From NCBI GenBank assembly GCA_946055775.1, contig CAMGHE010000013.1:1-32514 (forward strand): DNA of 32,514 nucleotides. The letters are read 5' to 3'. Source of the DNA: an uncultured Bacteroidales bacterium (GTDB taxonomy: Bacteria; Bacteroidota; Bacteroidia; Bacteroidales; Bacteroidaceae). The notes beneath the pieces were generated by a model, which saw only the letters and a program-made list of their open reading frames with translations, made no database searches and had not been told where the DNA came from. The position numbers were made by a program, and so were the translations under genes. This document shows, in pieces, positions 23,844 to 32,514 of this stretch. The stretch's first letter is position 1. Each line of letters opens with the position of its first letter.

Positions 23844-26800
23844 TTAGCGGATAACCTTCTTGCCGTTGATGATATATACGCCGGCAGGCAGGTTCTTCTC
23901 AGCATCGACCTTGATACCGCTGATGGTGTAAGCACCCTGAGCAGCCTTCTGGCCGTTGATGGTGATGGTGCCGATACCCGTGCTCAGAGGCAGGGTCATG
24001 CGGATGCGGGCGTCGCCAGTCTCCTCGGTGGGAACGCCGAAGATGTAGCCGCTGTTGCCACCCACGGTGCGGAAGGCCTCGGACGAGGTCTCGTCAACGG
24101 GGTACATTGTGCCGCCGCGCAGGACGCCCATACCCTTGCTGCCCTCGGGCAGAACAAGGCCGCTGAGCGTACCGAAAATGGCCAGGTGAGCGTCGTCCTC
24201 GATGCCGCCAACATACTGGTTCTTGGCTTCGGTGGCATAGGGGATGTTGAGAATGTCAACGTCGTCGGCCAGGAGGCAGGTGATGATCTGGCCACCCGTA
24301 GCGTTCTCCGTCGTGGGCTGGAAGACGAAGGGCATACCGGCGGGGATGGTCTCGTCTTCGCCGATGGCCTTGAGTTCGAGCGAGTAGGTCTCGTCTTCGT
24401 TCTGCTTCTGACCCAGAACGGTGTAAGCCGTACCTTCATCGGCCGAGGGGCAGAAGATTTCGAACGGCAGGGTGAGCACGCGGAAGTAGTTGCCCGTGAC
24501 GGTCCACTGGGTGGTGCCATTGAAGGTCTCGGGGTCAAACTCCTCAAAGCGGAAGGCGCTGTTGTCGGCGCCCGATGCGCTGCTCCATGCTACCATCACT
24601 TCGCGCTGTCCGGCAAAGTTCATGTAGAGGCCGTCACCTACGACGAGGTTGAAGCCGCCGCCCACCTTGGCGCTCTGCAGAGGCAGGAGCGTTTCTTCGG
24701 CCACGTTCATGATGTTGCCGTTGAGGTTGGGCTGTTCGCCAATCCAGTAGCCCGTGTTGAGGTTGCGGAGAGCGATCTTGCCATTCTCAACCTTGGTAAC
24801 GAGCCATACATAACCCAGATTGTCGGAGGGGCTGACAGGATCGACCTTATCTTCGCCCTCGCCCGTCTGAGCCTTCGAGCGGAGCGCATCGCTACCGTTG
24901 CCTAAGCTATAGACGATAGCGTTGAGAGCGCGTGCGTTGCCCGAATCTTCCGTGATACCGCGCATGATGTAGGTCTTGCCTACCTCAGGCATGATGAGGC
25001 TGGCGCGGAAGGCAGTCACAGCATCTTCAACGGTCTTGACGCCGGCCTGAATTTCGTCGAGCGTCATGACAGGCTTGATGGAGGCTTCCACCTGTGCGAT
25101 GATGCCGTTTACCTGGTCGAGGGCCTCCTGAGGATAGTAGCCCACTTCGTCGCCAACAGGCACGCCTTCGATAGCCGTCTTGGCGTTGGCGATGGCCGTT
25201 TCGATGACAGAGGCGTCGGGGAACTCGGCGATGAAGGCGTCGTAGGCAGCGCGCAGGTTGCTGATAATCTCTTCGGTGGCGGCACCCTGTGCGGCCTTGG
25301 CAGCGTCGAGGGCGGCCTTGAAGTTGTTGCGGGTAGCCTCGCTCACGGCGAAGAAGGGCGAGTTGGCCTCGTCGAGCTGTGCCTCGTAGAAGTGGAGCTC
25401 AGAGAGGTAGAAGTAGGGCTGTCCGTTCAGGAAGCCACCGCCGTTTTGCTGGCGCTCGGTCACGGCGATACGAACGTAGCGGTGGGGAGCATCCAGCTGG
25501 AAGCCCGTGATGCCGACGAAGTTGGCCGTCTCGGTGGCATTGACATTGGCCGAGTAGGGATAGCTGAACTCGATGGCGCCGCAGAGCGTCCATTCGCCTT
25601 CGGGGTCGTCAGCAGCATAGACCAGACCCTTGGTGGGGTTGTAGGTCGTCAGGTTGTTGTGGCGCTTGGCGTACTTGATAGCCAGCGTCTGGTAAGCATC
25701 GCCGAGGTCGGCCTGTACGTAGTGCCAGGTGTCGGGGTCGGCGGGCTCAGTAGCGCTCTTCCAGCGGCTGTGGAAGAAGGAGGTGAAGTTGCCATCGACA
25801 AGGTTCTCTACGTCACCCTGCGTGGGGTTGGCATCGCTGTGCTCGCCCGTTTCGGGAGCGTTGGTGCTGATGGCAGCGCCGTCGGTCACGATACCGGGGT
25901 CGTCAAAGAGGCCGTCGGCCGAAGCGTTGGAGGTGAAGGCGCGGCCTTTGCCCCATGCGGCGTAGGCTTCGTCGTAGAGAGCGGCGAGTTGCTCGTTGAG
26001 CTGGTTCTGCTTCACTTCGGCAGCCAGTTTTTCGAGCGTAGCGGCATCCACTTCGTAGAAGGCATAGAGGTTGCCATCGCCGTTGATGCTGTTCCAGCGT
26101 ACCCAACCATAGGCACCGGAGATATGGGCGTAGTTATTTTTGCCCTTGATATTGAAGAGGCCCGGTCCACGTTCGTTGGTGGTGTTATACTCAATGCTGA
26201 AGCCAAGAGGTTCGGCAGCAGCCAAGGCGGAGTTGCGGCCATTGTCGCCGGCGGGCTCGGGAGCGTAGAGCCCTACGGCATAGTTCTTCAGGGCAATGCC
26301 GTCGTCCACCTTCTCAGCCTTCCAGAAGAAGTTGGCATCGGTGACGGTAGCCGTCTCGGCGGTGGGCATAGCGTAGTTGGCCACGGCATAGACGTAGGTA
26401 CCGTCGCTGGTCAGACCGCTGTTGGAGCGCATGTTGATGATGTAGTAGTACTTGCCATCGACCAGGCCGATGATGCCCTCTTCGGCGGCTGCCAGCGCGG
26501 TTTCGAGCTCGGCCTGTGCGGCCTTGCAGGCTTCTTCGGTGGCATCGGGCGTGTTGGCCAGGACAAGAGCAGCGTTGTAGGCCTGGGTCAGGGCGTCATA
26601 GAGGTTTTGGGGCACGGAGCCGGGGTTGGAGCCGCCCTGGAACTGCGACAGACCATTGGGCAGGGTAGCGCTGAGCCATACAGCGAGGGCGTCAGGACCG
26701 TTGAGTTTGTTGGCCTCATACACCTGCCATACGTTGGTGTCGGTGTAGATGCTCATGAAGCCCGAGCCGTAGGTGCCGAAGTAGCCGTAGCCCATGCCGT

Positions 26801-27302
26801 CGGGCTGCTCGGTGGTCTCGCAGAAGATCCAGCCTTCGAGGTCATCGACAGACGTCTTGGTGCGGGGGTCGTCGCTGCCGGCGATGGGGTGCTGTGCGGT
26901 GAAGGTGAAAGCCTTCGACACGTCGGCCGTGTAGGTGTGCATGAAGCTCGAGCCGGCGACGCCGCCCGAGGTGTCCTCGTCCTTGCCATACTGCTCGGCG
27001 CGGAGATACATGCCGTTCGACACGTTGAGCAGGCGGTAGGTGGGTAGGCCTTCAAAATCTTCGCCAGTGGCGACAATCTTGTACAGGGAGGCTTCGCTCA
27101 CGTTGGCAACAAACCCCTTCGGCGTGATATACTGACCGGGGTTGTGTCCATTCATGTTAGAAGCCTTGAGCACCACAGGGGTTTCGGCGGCAGCGACGGC
27201 GGCGATGTCCTCGACCGTCGCACCCTCTTCCCACTGGGCGTTGGCTGCGCCTATGCCGATGAGGGCCAGGAGCAGCGAGAAGTAGTAGCGTAACTTCTTC
27301 AT
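23844..27302 (-). CDS. Large secreted multidomain surface protein with F5/8C-like domain and C-terminal secretion tail
   Basis: The 1152-residue protein begins with a signal peptide (MKKLRYYFSLLLALIGIGAANA). About 30-230 holds a beta-rich, possibly lectin-like module (GQYITPKGFVANVSEASLYKI, YRLLNVSNGMYLRAEQ). At about 234-275 there is an alpha-helical FIVAR-like segment. About 280-420 is a second beta-rich module (GKYYYIINMRSNSGLTSDG). About 495-642 is a discoidin/F5/8 type C-like domain (VENLVDGNFTSFFHSRW, WHYVQADLGDAYQTLAIKY, YFYLSELHFYEA). Two more FIVAR-like helical units follow at about 650-770, then another beta module near 780-900. The end (AYTISGIKVDAEKNLPAGVY, then IINGKKVIR) matches the type-A tail used by the type IX secretion system. 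No catalytic motif was recognised; carbohydrate or host-surface binding is a reasonable guess. It has a consensus promoter and its own terminator, so it is monocistronic. Confidence 0.78.
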   Translation of the reverse strand: MKKLRYYFSLLLALIGIGAANAQWEEGATVEDIAAVAAAETPVVLKASNMNGHNPGQYITPKGFVANVSEASLYKIVATGEDFEGLPTYRLLNVSNGMYLRAEQYGKDEDTSGGVAGSSFMHTYTADVSKAFTFTAQHPIAGSDDPRTKTSVDDLEGWIFCETTEQPDGMGYGYFGTYGSGFMSIYTDTNVWQVYEANKLNGPDALAVWLSATLPNGLSQFQGGSNPGSVPQNLYDALTQAYNAALVLANTPDATEEACKAAQAELETALAAAEEGIIGLVDGKYYYIINMRSNSGLTSDGTYVYAVANYAMPTAETATVTDANFFWKAEKVDDGIALKNYAVGLYAPEPAGDNGRNSALAAAEPLGFSIEYNTTNERGPGLFNIKGKNNYAHISGAYGWVRWNSINGDGNLYAFYEVDAATLEKLAAEVKQNQLNEQLAALYDEAYAAWGKGRAFTSNASADGLFDDPGIVTDGAAISTNAPETGEHSDANPTQGDVENLVDGNFTSFFHSRWKSATEPADPDTWHYVQADLGDAYQTLAIKYAKRHNNLTTYNPTKGLVYAADDPEGEWTLCGAIEFSYPYSANVNATETANFVGITGFQLDAPHRYVRIAVTERQQNGGGFLNGQPYFYLSELHFYEAQLDEANSPFFAVSEATRNNFKAALDAAKAAQGAATEEIISNLRAAYDAFIAEFPDASVIETAIANAKTAIEGVPVGDEVGYYPQEALDQVNGIIAQVEASIKPVMTLDEIQAGVKTVEDAVTAFRASLIMPEVGKTYIMRGITEDSGNARALNAIVYSLGNGSDALRSKAQTGEGEDKVDPVSPSDNLGYVWLVTKVENGKIALRNLNTGYWIGEQPNLNGNIMNVAEETLLPLQSAKVGGGFNLVVGDGLYMNFAGQREVMVAWSSASGADNSAFRFEEFDPETFNGTTQWTVTGNYFRVLTLPFEIFCPSADEGTAYTVLGQKQNEDETYSLELKAIGEDETIPAGMPFVFQPTTENATGGQIITCLLADDVDILNIPYATEAKNQYVGGIEDDAHLAIFGTLSGLVLPEGSKGMGVLRGGTMYPVDETSSEAFRTVGGNSGYIFGVPTEETGDARIRMTLPLSTGIGTITINGQKAAQGAYTISGIKVDAEKNLPAGVYIINGKKVIR

Positions 27303-27443
27303 GTTGGTAAACAGGTTAGAAATGTTGATAAAGGTTATGAATAAATTGATGTAAGGGAATCATGCTTCATCTGGCCAGCATGGGTGTGTGGAGCAAGCGT
27401 CCTCATTCGGAGTGCTGGCGGGGTGGGGCTACCATTTTCGGTT

Positions 27444-27475
27444 CAAATGTACACACTTCTTCCATAAACGCCAAA
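27444..27475 (-). promoter_or_regulatory. Consensus promoter for the large secreted protein
   Basis: On the minus strand TTTG (27475-27472), a 20-base spacer and TACATTTG (27451-27444) match the Bacteroidota promoter fully. Transcription would start near 27437, leaving a leader of about 135 bases before the ATG at 27302. Confidence 0.85.
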
Positions 27476-27589
27476 CCGCGGCAGGATGTTTTATTATTTT
27501 TAACCCTACCGCGGCTTGTACCGCTATGCGCGGGGCCTTTCGTCATGCGCCGCGCTGTGTTTATGCCGTTTTATACCGTCTCTTTTGCC

Positions 27590-30500
27590 TCATCCTATCT
27601 CGATACGGCTGCGTCCGCTTCCGCCCTCTTTGACCAGGCGTATCTGCGGGGAAATCTGCTGACGTATTTGGGCGGTGTGGCTGATGATGCCCACCTTGCG
27701 TCCCTCGATGGTGTCGAGGTGGGACAGGGCGTTCATGACCAGGTCGAGCGAGGCGCTGTCCAGATTGCCGAAGCCCTCGTCGATGAAGAGGCTGCCTATG
27801 GCCAGTCCGCCCGATGAGAGGGAGGCCAGTGCCAAGGCCAGCGCCAGACTGACGACGAAGGTCTCGCCGCCCGAGAGGGAATAGACATAGCGGTGCTCGT
27901 CGTACATGTCGTGGTCGATGATTTCGAGCACGAGGGTGCCCGGTATGTTGCGCAGGGCGTAGCGCGGTGAGAGTTGTGCCAGGTGGCGGTTGGCCAGACG
28001 CGTGAGGTAGGCGAAGGTGTAGCTTTGGGCCATCTCGCGGAATTTCTTGCCGTCGGCCGAGCCGATGAAGGCGTCGAGGCGTTTCCACTCTTCGGCATCC
28101 TGCTGTCCAGCCCTGCGTCGCTCTTCGTATTCGGCAGCCTGTCGCACGCTCTCTTGGTGGGCCATGAGGCGCAGGTTGACGCGGGCCAGGCGCTGGCTGA
28201 GGCGTTCGCGTTCCTGAAGGTTGGCCTCGATGGTGGCGGCGATGGCCTCGGGCGTCTCGTTGTCCTTGCCCGAGGGGCGGTGGGGTACACACTGCAACTG
28301 CATGAGCGTCTCGCGGGCGGCATCCAGACGGTTGGCCGCCAGGGTGAGGTTCTCGCGGGCCATGTTGATGCGGTCGCGAATGGTGCGGCGGTCGCGCGCG
28401 TCACCGAAGATGGCCTGCAGTTCGGCATATTGCAGGGGCGGGTTGTCGGCGTTGAAGCGCATGATCCAGAGGTCGAGGGCCGACGTTCGGTCTGCCAGGG
28501 CGTCCTGCTGCTTGGCCAGGTCGTCGGCCATGTTCTGCTGCGAGCCCTGGAGCAGAGACATCTCGGCCGCGGCATTGTCATAGGCTGTGCGGGCGCGGGT
28601 CCATAGCAGGCGTGCTTCACGCACGGCGCCTTGCAGTTGCTCCTCCTCCTTCTCGGGCGTGCTGTTGCCGAAGAGGGCGGCAAACTCTTCCTTCTTCCTC
28701 TGCAGCGTGGCCGTGACGGCGGCGTGCTGCTCGGCGGCGCCAGCCTGTTGCTGGCGTGCCTCGTTCTCGCGCCTGCTGGCCGCCTTTATCTCCTCGGCCA
28801 GCAGTTCTTCGGCACGCTGCAGGCTGTCCACCTGGCGGCAGGTCGTCGTCCAGTCGTTGTAGAGGGCGATGATGCGCATACGGAAGCCGTCGGGGTTGTT
28901 CTTCCACTCGCTGAACCATCCGGAGATGGTGACCATCTCGTCCAGGTCGGTATAGAGTTGGCTGCACGAGCGCTCGGAGAGGGTGACCACCTCCTCGGTG
29001 TCTTCAGCCGCCGCCGAGGCTATCTGAAACTGCGTGTTGAGGTCGTCGATGCGTGCGCGGCTCTCGGCCATGCTGGCTTCGAGGGTGGTAATCTGCTCGT
29101 TGAGGCGGTTGATGTGCGTCTGGTGGTAGTTGTATGCGGCCAGTTCTTTCTCGGCCTCTTCGGCCGCTCGTCGGGTGTTGTCGATGAGCATGCCGATCAT
29201 CAGGCGTCGCGCGTGGCGGGCCACGGTGGGCGAGCAGTCGGCGAAGGATGGGTCGAGGTGAGCGCAGACGCCCCACTCCTGCACGTCGTCGTGCTGCCGC
29301 TGTTCGCGCCGGCTGAGATTGGCGCGTTCGGCGGCGATGGTGCCCTCGGCCACGGCAATCTTGCGCTTGAGGCCGTCCAGTTTCTCCTCACGTTCTGCAA
29401 TCTCGGCCGTAATCTCGCGGTAGTCGCGGTCGAGGTTGTTAAGCAGTTCGCCCAGTTCGCGTTCCGTCTCGGTGTGGTAGGGGTGGTGTGTGGCGCCGCA
29501 TACGGGGCATGCCGTGCCCTCCTTGAGTTGCTGGCGCAGGGTGACGATGTTTTCGCTTTGGCTCAGGGTGAGCGCCACGCTGATACGGCGGAAAGCCTCG
29601 CGGCGCACTTCCAGTTCGCGTTCGGCCCGCCCGACGCTGTTCTGCAACTGTATCTGCGAGGCCGCCATACGGCTCACCTCGGCCCGCTTGTCCTCAATTT
29701 CGGCGTAGCCGTCGGAGATGCGCTGCCAGAGAGCCTGTGCGCGCTCCAGGGAGAGCAGGCGGTTGCGGCTGTCGGCGAAGCGCTGCTGCAGTCCGGCGCT
29801 GTCGCGTCCGGCATTGTCCTGCCGGTGGATGAGCAGTTCGCTGCGCAGGGTAGAGAGTTGGTCCTCCTGGTCGTGGCGCGTCTTCTCATACTTCTCGAGC
29901 GAGGCTTTGATGGACGCCTGCGAGCGTTGCAGGGCCAGAGCCTTGCGGTGTGCCTCCTCGTTGCGCAGCGTCTCGGTGTGGAAGAGGGCTATCTTGTCCT
30001 TGATAAGGTCGTACTTCTCAAACATCATGCGGTGGACCGAGAGCGCCTGCTTGTGCTGCGATGCCTGTTCGAGTTGTAGGTGTATGTCGTTGCTCTTTTT
30101 CTCCTTGCTCTGCCGGGCCACGCTGCTCTCCTCGTGCAGTATGGTGGCCGTTCGGAGTATCTCGCTGGCTTTGCGGCACTGGTTTTCGGCCTCTGCCATC
30201 TCTCCCGTGAGCACATGTCCGCGGCTGATGGCCGGCCGTCGCTGCGCCAGGGCCGTCTCGGCGCTGTCCACGCCGGCCTGTGCCGCCTCGAGGGCCTTGG
30301 CGGCCGCTTCCATGCGCTGGCTCACCAGACCCGTGCGCGCCTGGCTCTCGGCCTGCCGCTGCTTGAGGGCGGCAATGTCGCGGCGGCGCATCTCTATCTC
30401 CTGAAAGAGAGGCTGCACGGCCACGACGGCATCGTAGCGCGCCATCTCGGCTTCGTCGGCCCCCAGGGCGCGGTAGGCCTTGTTGGCAGCGGCATGCTCC

Positions 30501-31345
30501 TGCTCGAGGCGGGCCACGTCGGCCGTGGTGTGGTTGACGTCGTCAAACCACTGCTGCTGGGCCCGTGCCCGTGCCGTCTGCTCGTCGAGGGTGGCCATGG
30601 TGGCCGCGGTGAGGCGCTGCTCCTCCTCGAGGGCCCGCACCTCGGCCTCGGGCAGGCGGTCGTGCAGGATGCCGGCGATGAGGTGCTCCATCTCCGACTG
30701 CGCCTTGGCGGCGTCGGCCGCCATCTGGTGGACAGCCTGCGACACGCGGCCGTATATCTCCGTCCCCGTGAGTTTTTCGAGCAGGGCCGACTTCTCTTCG
30801 CGCCGAGCGCGCAGGAAGTTGGCAAAACTGTTTTGCGCCAGCATCACCGTGCGGGTAAACTGGGTGTAGTCGAGACCCACAATCTGAGGCAGGAGGGTGT
30901 CGATATCTTTTTCATCGAAGGTCTCCTTTTTCGGCGAGAGGCGGCGTAGGCTGCGGTGGCTGTTGTCGTAGGTGCCGGTGCGCTTGACGCGCATGGTCCA
31001 CTGCGCCTCGTAGCGTTCGCCCGATGCCGTGGTGAAGGTGACGCGGCACCAGCCCTCGCGGCAGCCGCGGCGCAGGATGCCGCGCACGTCGTTGACGGGG
31101 ACGGCCTGTGCGCCGCTCACGGTGCCCACAATGTCGGTGCGCGGTATGCGCTCGGCACTGTCGAAGCGCGGTGCTCGGTCGTAGAGTGCCATGCACACGG
31201 CGTCGAGGATGGTGCTCTTGCCCGCCCCCGTGTCGCCCGTGATGGCAAAGAGGCCCGCCGAGCGCAGGGGCTCGGCGGTGAAGTCGATGACCTGCTCGCC
31301 CTCGATGGCCGTCAGGTTGCATATCTCAATCTTTTCTATCTTCAT
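27590..31345 (-). CDS. sbcC: Exonuclease subunit SbcC (Rad50-like ATPase)
   Basis: At 1251 residues this is longer than the E. coli protein (about 1050). It is the ATPase of the SbcCD nuclease, which opens hairpins and trims blocked DNA ends. It shows Walker A GDTGAGKS (37-44), long heptad-rich coiled coils on both sides, and the zinc hook CPVC (C613, C616) in GTACPVCGATHHPYH. It also shows the ABC signature SLSGGE (about 1155) and Walker B LFIDEGFGNLD (about 1190). The hook sits near the middle, as expected for two equal coiled-coil arms. It starts 9 bases after the sbcD stop, so the two genes are co-transcribed and probably translationally coupled. It ends 287 bases upstream of the next leftward start, a gap that holds that gene's promoter. 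Confidence 0.96.
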   Translation of the reverse strand: MKIEKIEICNLTAIEGEQVIDFTAEPLRSAGLFAITGDTGAGKSTILDAVCMALYDRAPRFDSAERIPRTDIVGTVSGAQAVPVNDVRGILRRGCREGWCRVTFTTASGERYEAQWTMRVKRTGTYDNSHRSLRRLSPKKETFDEKDIDTLLPQIVGLDYTQFTRTVMLAQNSFANFLRARREEKSALLEKLTGTEIYGRVSQAVHQMAADAAKAQSEMEHLIAGILHDRLPEAEVRALEEEQRLTAATMATLDEQTARARAQQQWFDDVNHTTADVARLEQEHAAANKAYRALGADEAEMARYDAVVAVQPLFQEIEMRRRDIAALKQRQAESQARTGLVSQRMEAAAKALEAAQAGVDSAETALAQRRPAISRGHVLTGEMAEAENQCRKASEILRTATILHEESSVARQSKEKKSNDIHLQLEQASQHKQALSVHRMMFEKYDLIKDKIALFHTETLRNEEAHRKALALQRSQASIKASLEKYEKTRHDQEDQLSTLRSELLIHRQDNAGRDSAGLQQRFADSRNRLLSLERAQALWQRISDGYAEIEDKRAEVSRMAASQIQLQNSVGRAERELEVRREAFRRISVALTLSQSENIVTLRQQLKEGTACPVCGATHHPYHTETERELGELLNNLDRDYREITAEIAEREEKLDGLKRKIAVAEGTIAAERANLSRREQRQHDDVQEWGVCAHLDPSFADCSPTVARHARRLMIGMLIDNTRRAAEEAEKELAAYNYHQTHINRLNEQITTLEASMAESRARIDDLNTQFQIASAAAEDTEEVVTLSERSCSQLYTDLDEMVTISGWFSEWKNNPDGFRMRIIALYNDWTTTCRQVDSLQRAEELLAEEIKAASRRENEARQQQAGAAEQHAAVTATLQRKKEEFAALFGNSTPEKEEEQLQGAVREARLLWTRARTAYDNAAAEMSLLQGSQQNMADDLAKQQDALADRTSALDLWIMRFNADNPPLQYAELQAIFGDARDRRTIRDRINMARENLTLAANRLDAARETLMQLQCVPHRPSGKDNETPEAIAATIEANLQERERLSQRLARVNLRLMAHQESVRQAAEYEERRRAGQQDAEEWKRLDAFIGSADGKKFREMAQSYTFAYLTRLANRHLAQLSPRYALRNIPGTLVLEIIDHDMYDEHRYVYSLSGGETFVVSLALALALASLSSGGLAIGSLFIDEGFGNLDSASLDLVMNALSHLDTIEGRKVGIISHTAQIRQQISPQIRLVKEGGSGRSRIEIG

Positions 31346-31354
31346 GGTGTGGCG

Positions 31355-32514
31355 TCAGGGTTGAGGGTTGTCGGGATTGGTGTCGGTGTCGGCGTTGTCG
31401 TCGCCGTCGTGGGCAGCGCGTTCATGCGCCCGTGCCAAGCGTGTGGCCATGGCCTCGGGCATGGGCTGTCCGTAGCGCTGACGATAGACGCGATGGGCCA
31501 GGGTTTCCGGAGTGAGTTGCTCCAAGCGCTGTGGCAGACCGTAGCCGTCGGTGTCGGCACCTGCATCGGCATCGGTGGACACGCCCTCGCGCACCATGCG
31601 GCAGAAGAGGGCCGCACGTGTGGCCAGGGCCTCGCGCACCTCACGCATCAGTGTGGGCTGCGGTTCCCGTTCGTGTACGCGAATCTCCAGATAGGGCCAT
31701 GTGCTGCCGTCGTCGCCCTCGTTGCGCTGAGGCAGCCGCTGTATGCCCGCCAGGACGTCGGCGGGCAGGGCGGCACCGCTGGCGGGGATGCTCAGCAACA
31801 TGCGCTGGGGGTGATAGACGATGCGCTCCACGCGGCAGGCGCCGTCGGCTTCGATGGTGACCATGTTGACCCCGTGGTGGTAGTTCTTCTCAGAGAACGA
31901 CAGGGGCAGGGCGCTGCCTGCATAGTGGACCGCCTCTGCGCCGCGGCCCACGCACTGCGCCTTATGCAGGTGGCCCAGGGCGGTGTAGGCCGCGCCGCAC
32001 GCCATCTGTCCGAGGCTGACGCATTCCTGTCCGCCCACCACCAGGCGTTCGCTGTGCTCGTTTTCGCACACCTCGGCTCCAGCGGCATAACAGTGGGCCA
32101 CGGTCATGACGGGCAGGGCGGCGAAGGGACCGGTGGCCAGGCGCTGCCGCAGATGCTTGAGAAACCACGCCAGACCCGCGCCGGGGGTGAGACCCTGGGG
32201 GTAGTCGGCGGGACGCAGGTAGGGCACGGCGAGGCATACCAGACGTGCCTCGCTGTCGCCGTCGGCATGGCAGAGGGGCAGGATATAGTGGTCGAAGCAC
32301 ACCTCGCCGCTCTCGTCGCGGCGAATGGTGCCGCGCAGATAGACGTTGTGGCGGCGGAGCAGGTCGGCCGGTGCCTCGAGGCGTGCCGCGCCGTCGTGGT
32401 TGCCGGCGATGATGACGGTCTGCATCAGCGGGAAGCGGGCCGTGGCATCGTCGAGGAAATCGTAGAAGAGGTGTTCGGCCGTCGCCGCGGGGTTGGCGTT
32501 GTCGAAGATGTCGC
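31355..32514 (-). CDS. sbcD: Exonuclease subunit SbcD (Mre11-like nuclease), 5' end missing
   Basis: The frame is open to the right edge, so the N-terminus with the first metal-binding motifs (DxH near residue 10) is outside. The visible part starts DIFDNANPAATAEHLFYDFL, followed by VIIAGNHDGAARLEAPADLL with the GNHD metal motif, then MTVAHCYAAG and YTALGHLHKAQ with the last ligands (GHLH). About 386 residues are visible. The end after HRVYRQRYGQPMPEAMATRLARAH is a short acidic Asp/Asn-rich tail not usual for the family. It is the nuclease partner of SbcC, whose gene begins 9 bases downstream. An ATG at 32425 is internal, not the true start, because family sequence continues upstream of it. 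Confidence 0.96.
   Translation of the reverse strand, partial: DIFDNANPAATAEHLFYDFLDDATARFPLMQTVIIAGNHDGAARLEAPADLLRRHNVYLRGTIRRDESGEVCFDHYILPLCHADGDSEARLVCLAVPYLRPADYPQGLTPGAGLAWFLKHLRQRLATGPFAALPVMTVAHCYAAGAEVCENEHSERLVVGGQECVSLGQMACGAAYTALGHLHKAQCVGRGAEAVHYAGSALPLSFSEKNYHHGVNMVTIEADGACRVERIVYHPQRMLLSIPASGAALPADVLAGIQRLPQRNEGDDGSTWPYLEIRVHEREPQPTLMREVREALATRAALFCRMVREGVSTDADAGADTDGYGLPQRLEQLTPETLAHRVYRQRYGQPMPEAMATRLARAHERAAHDGDDNADTDTNPDNPQP

Noticed and set aside
25392-27047. A 551-residue open frame opposite the large secreted protein
   Set aside because: It is a Val/Gly-rich shadow frame with no signal peptide or domain; the minus-strand gene has signal peptide, promoter and terminator.
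28631-30079. A 482-residue open frame opposite sbcC
   Set aside because: It is an antisense shadow of the coiled-coil region; sbcC has all its ATPase and zinc-hook motifs.

Overview
The window reads as chromosomal DNA of a GC-rich member of the Bacteroidota, most likely order Bacteroidales and Prevotellaceae-like. This rests on four points. Several genes carry the TAnnTTTG -7 box of the Bacteroidota primary sigma factor, and two also carry a well-spaced TTTG -33 box. Starts lack Shine-Dalgarno sequences. Envelope families of this phylum are present (DUF3575, DUF3868/OmpA-like, carboxypeptidase-regulatory-domain TonB receptors, a type-A C-terminal secretion tail). Core proteins such as LeuRS have the Bacteroidota form. 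The genus is an inference.

Layout. Bases 1-4967 are read leftward: ribD, an LtaS-like sulfatase-fold membrane enzyme and a short methyltransferase-like protein form one likely unit. A second leftward unit, with its own -7 box, holds a WYL regulator and floA (cut by the window edge). prmC diverges from ribD. From about 5.9 to 9.6 kb the composition drops: an AT-rich stretch holds a DUF4234-like membrane protein and a large imperfect inverted repeat. It is followed by a three-gene envelope operon (DUF3575; carboxypeptidase-regulatory + DUF3868/OmpA-like + TPR; and a barrel protein made of four tandem repeats of about 184 residues) ending in a strong terminator. Next, rightward, come leuS, yitT and mutS.

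An unusual intergenic region with 21-bp tandem repeats and two long hairpins separates mutS from a convergent secreted purple-acid-phosphatase-like enzyme. That phosphatase diverges from a TonB-dependent receptor, suggesting capture and uptake of a phosphorylated or metal-bound nutrient. A 1152-residue secreted multidomain protein converges on the receptor across an intrinsic terminator. The window ends with sbcC and sbcD (sbcD cut at its 5' end), a Mre11-Rad50-like nuclease operon.

The most interesting system is the envelope operon at 6.8-12.0 kb. It resembles the DUF3575-DUF3868 pair known beside Bacteroidales fimbriae, but no fimbrillin is present. The partner is instead a fourfold-repeated barrel protein, and the DUF3868-like protein has an extra N-terminal domain whose end coincides with an abrupt GC drop. 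Nothing here is a CRISPR array, rRNA, tRNA, transposase or prophage.
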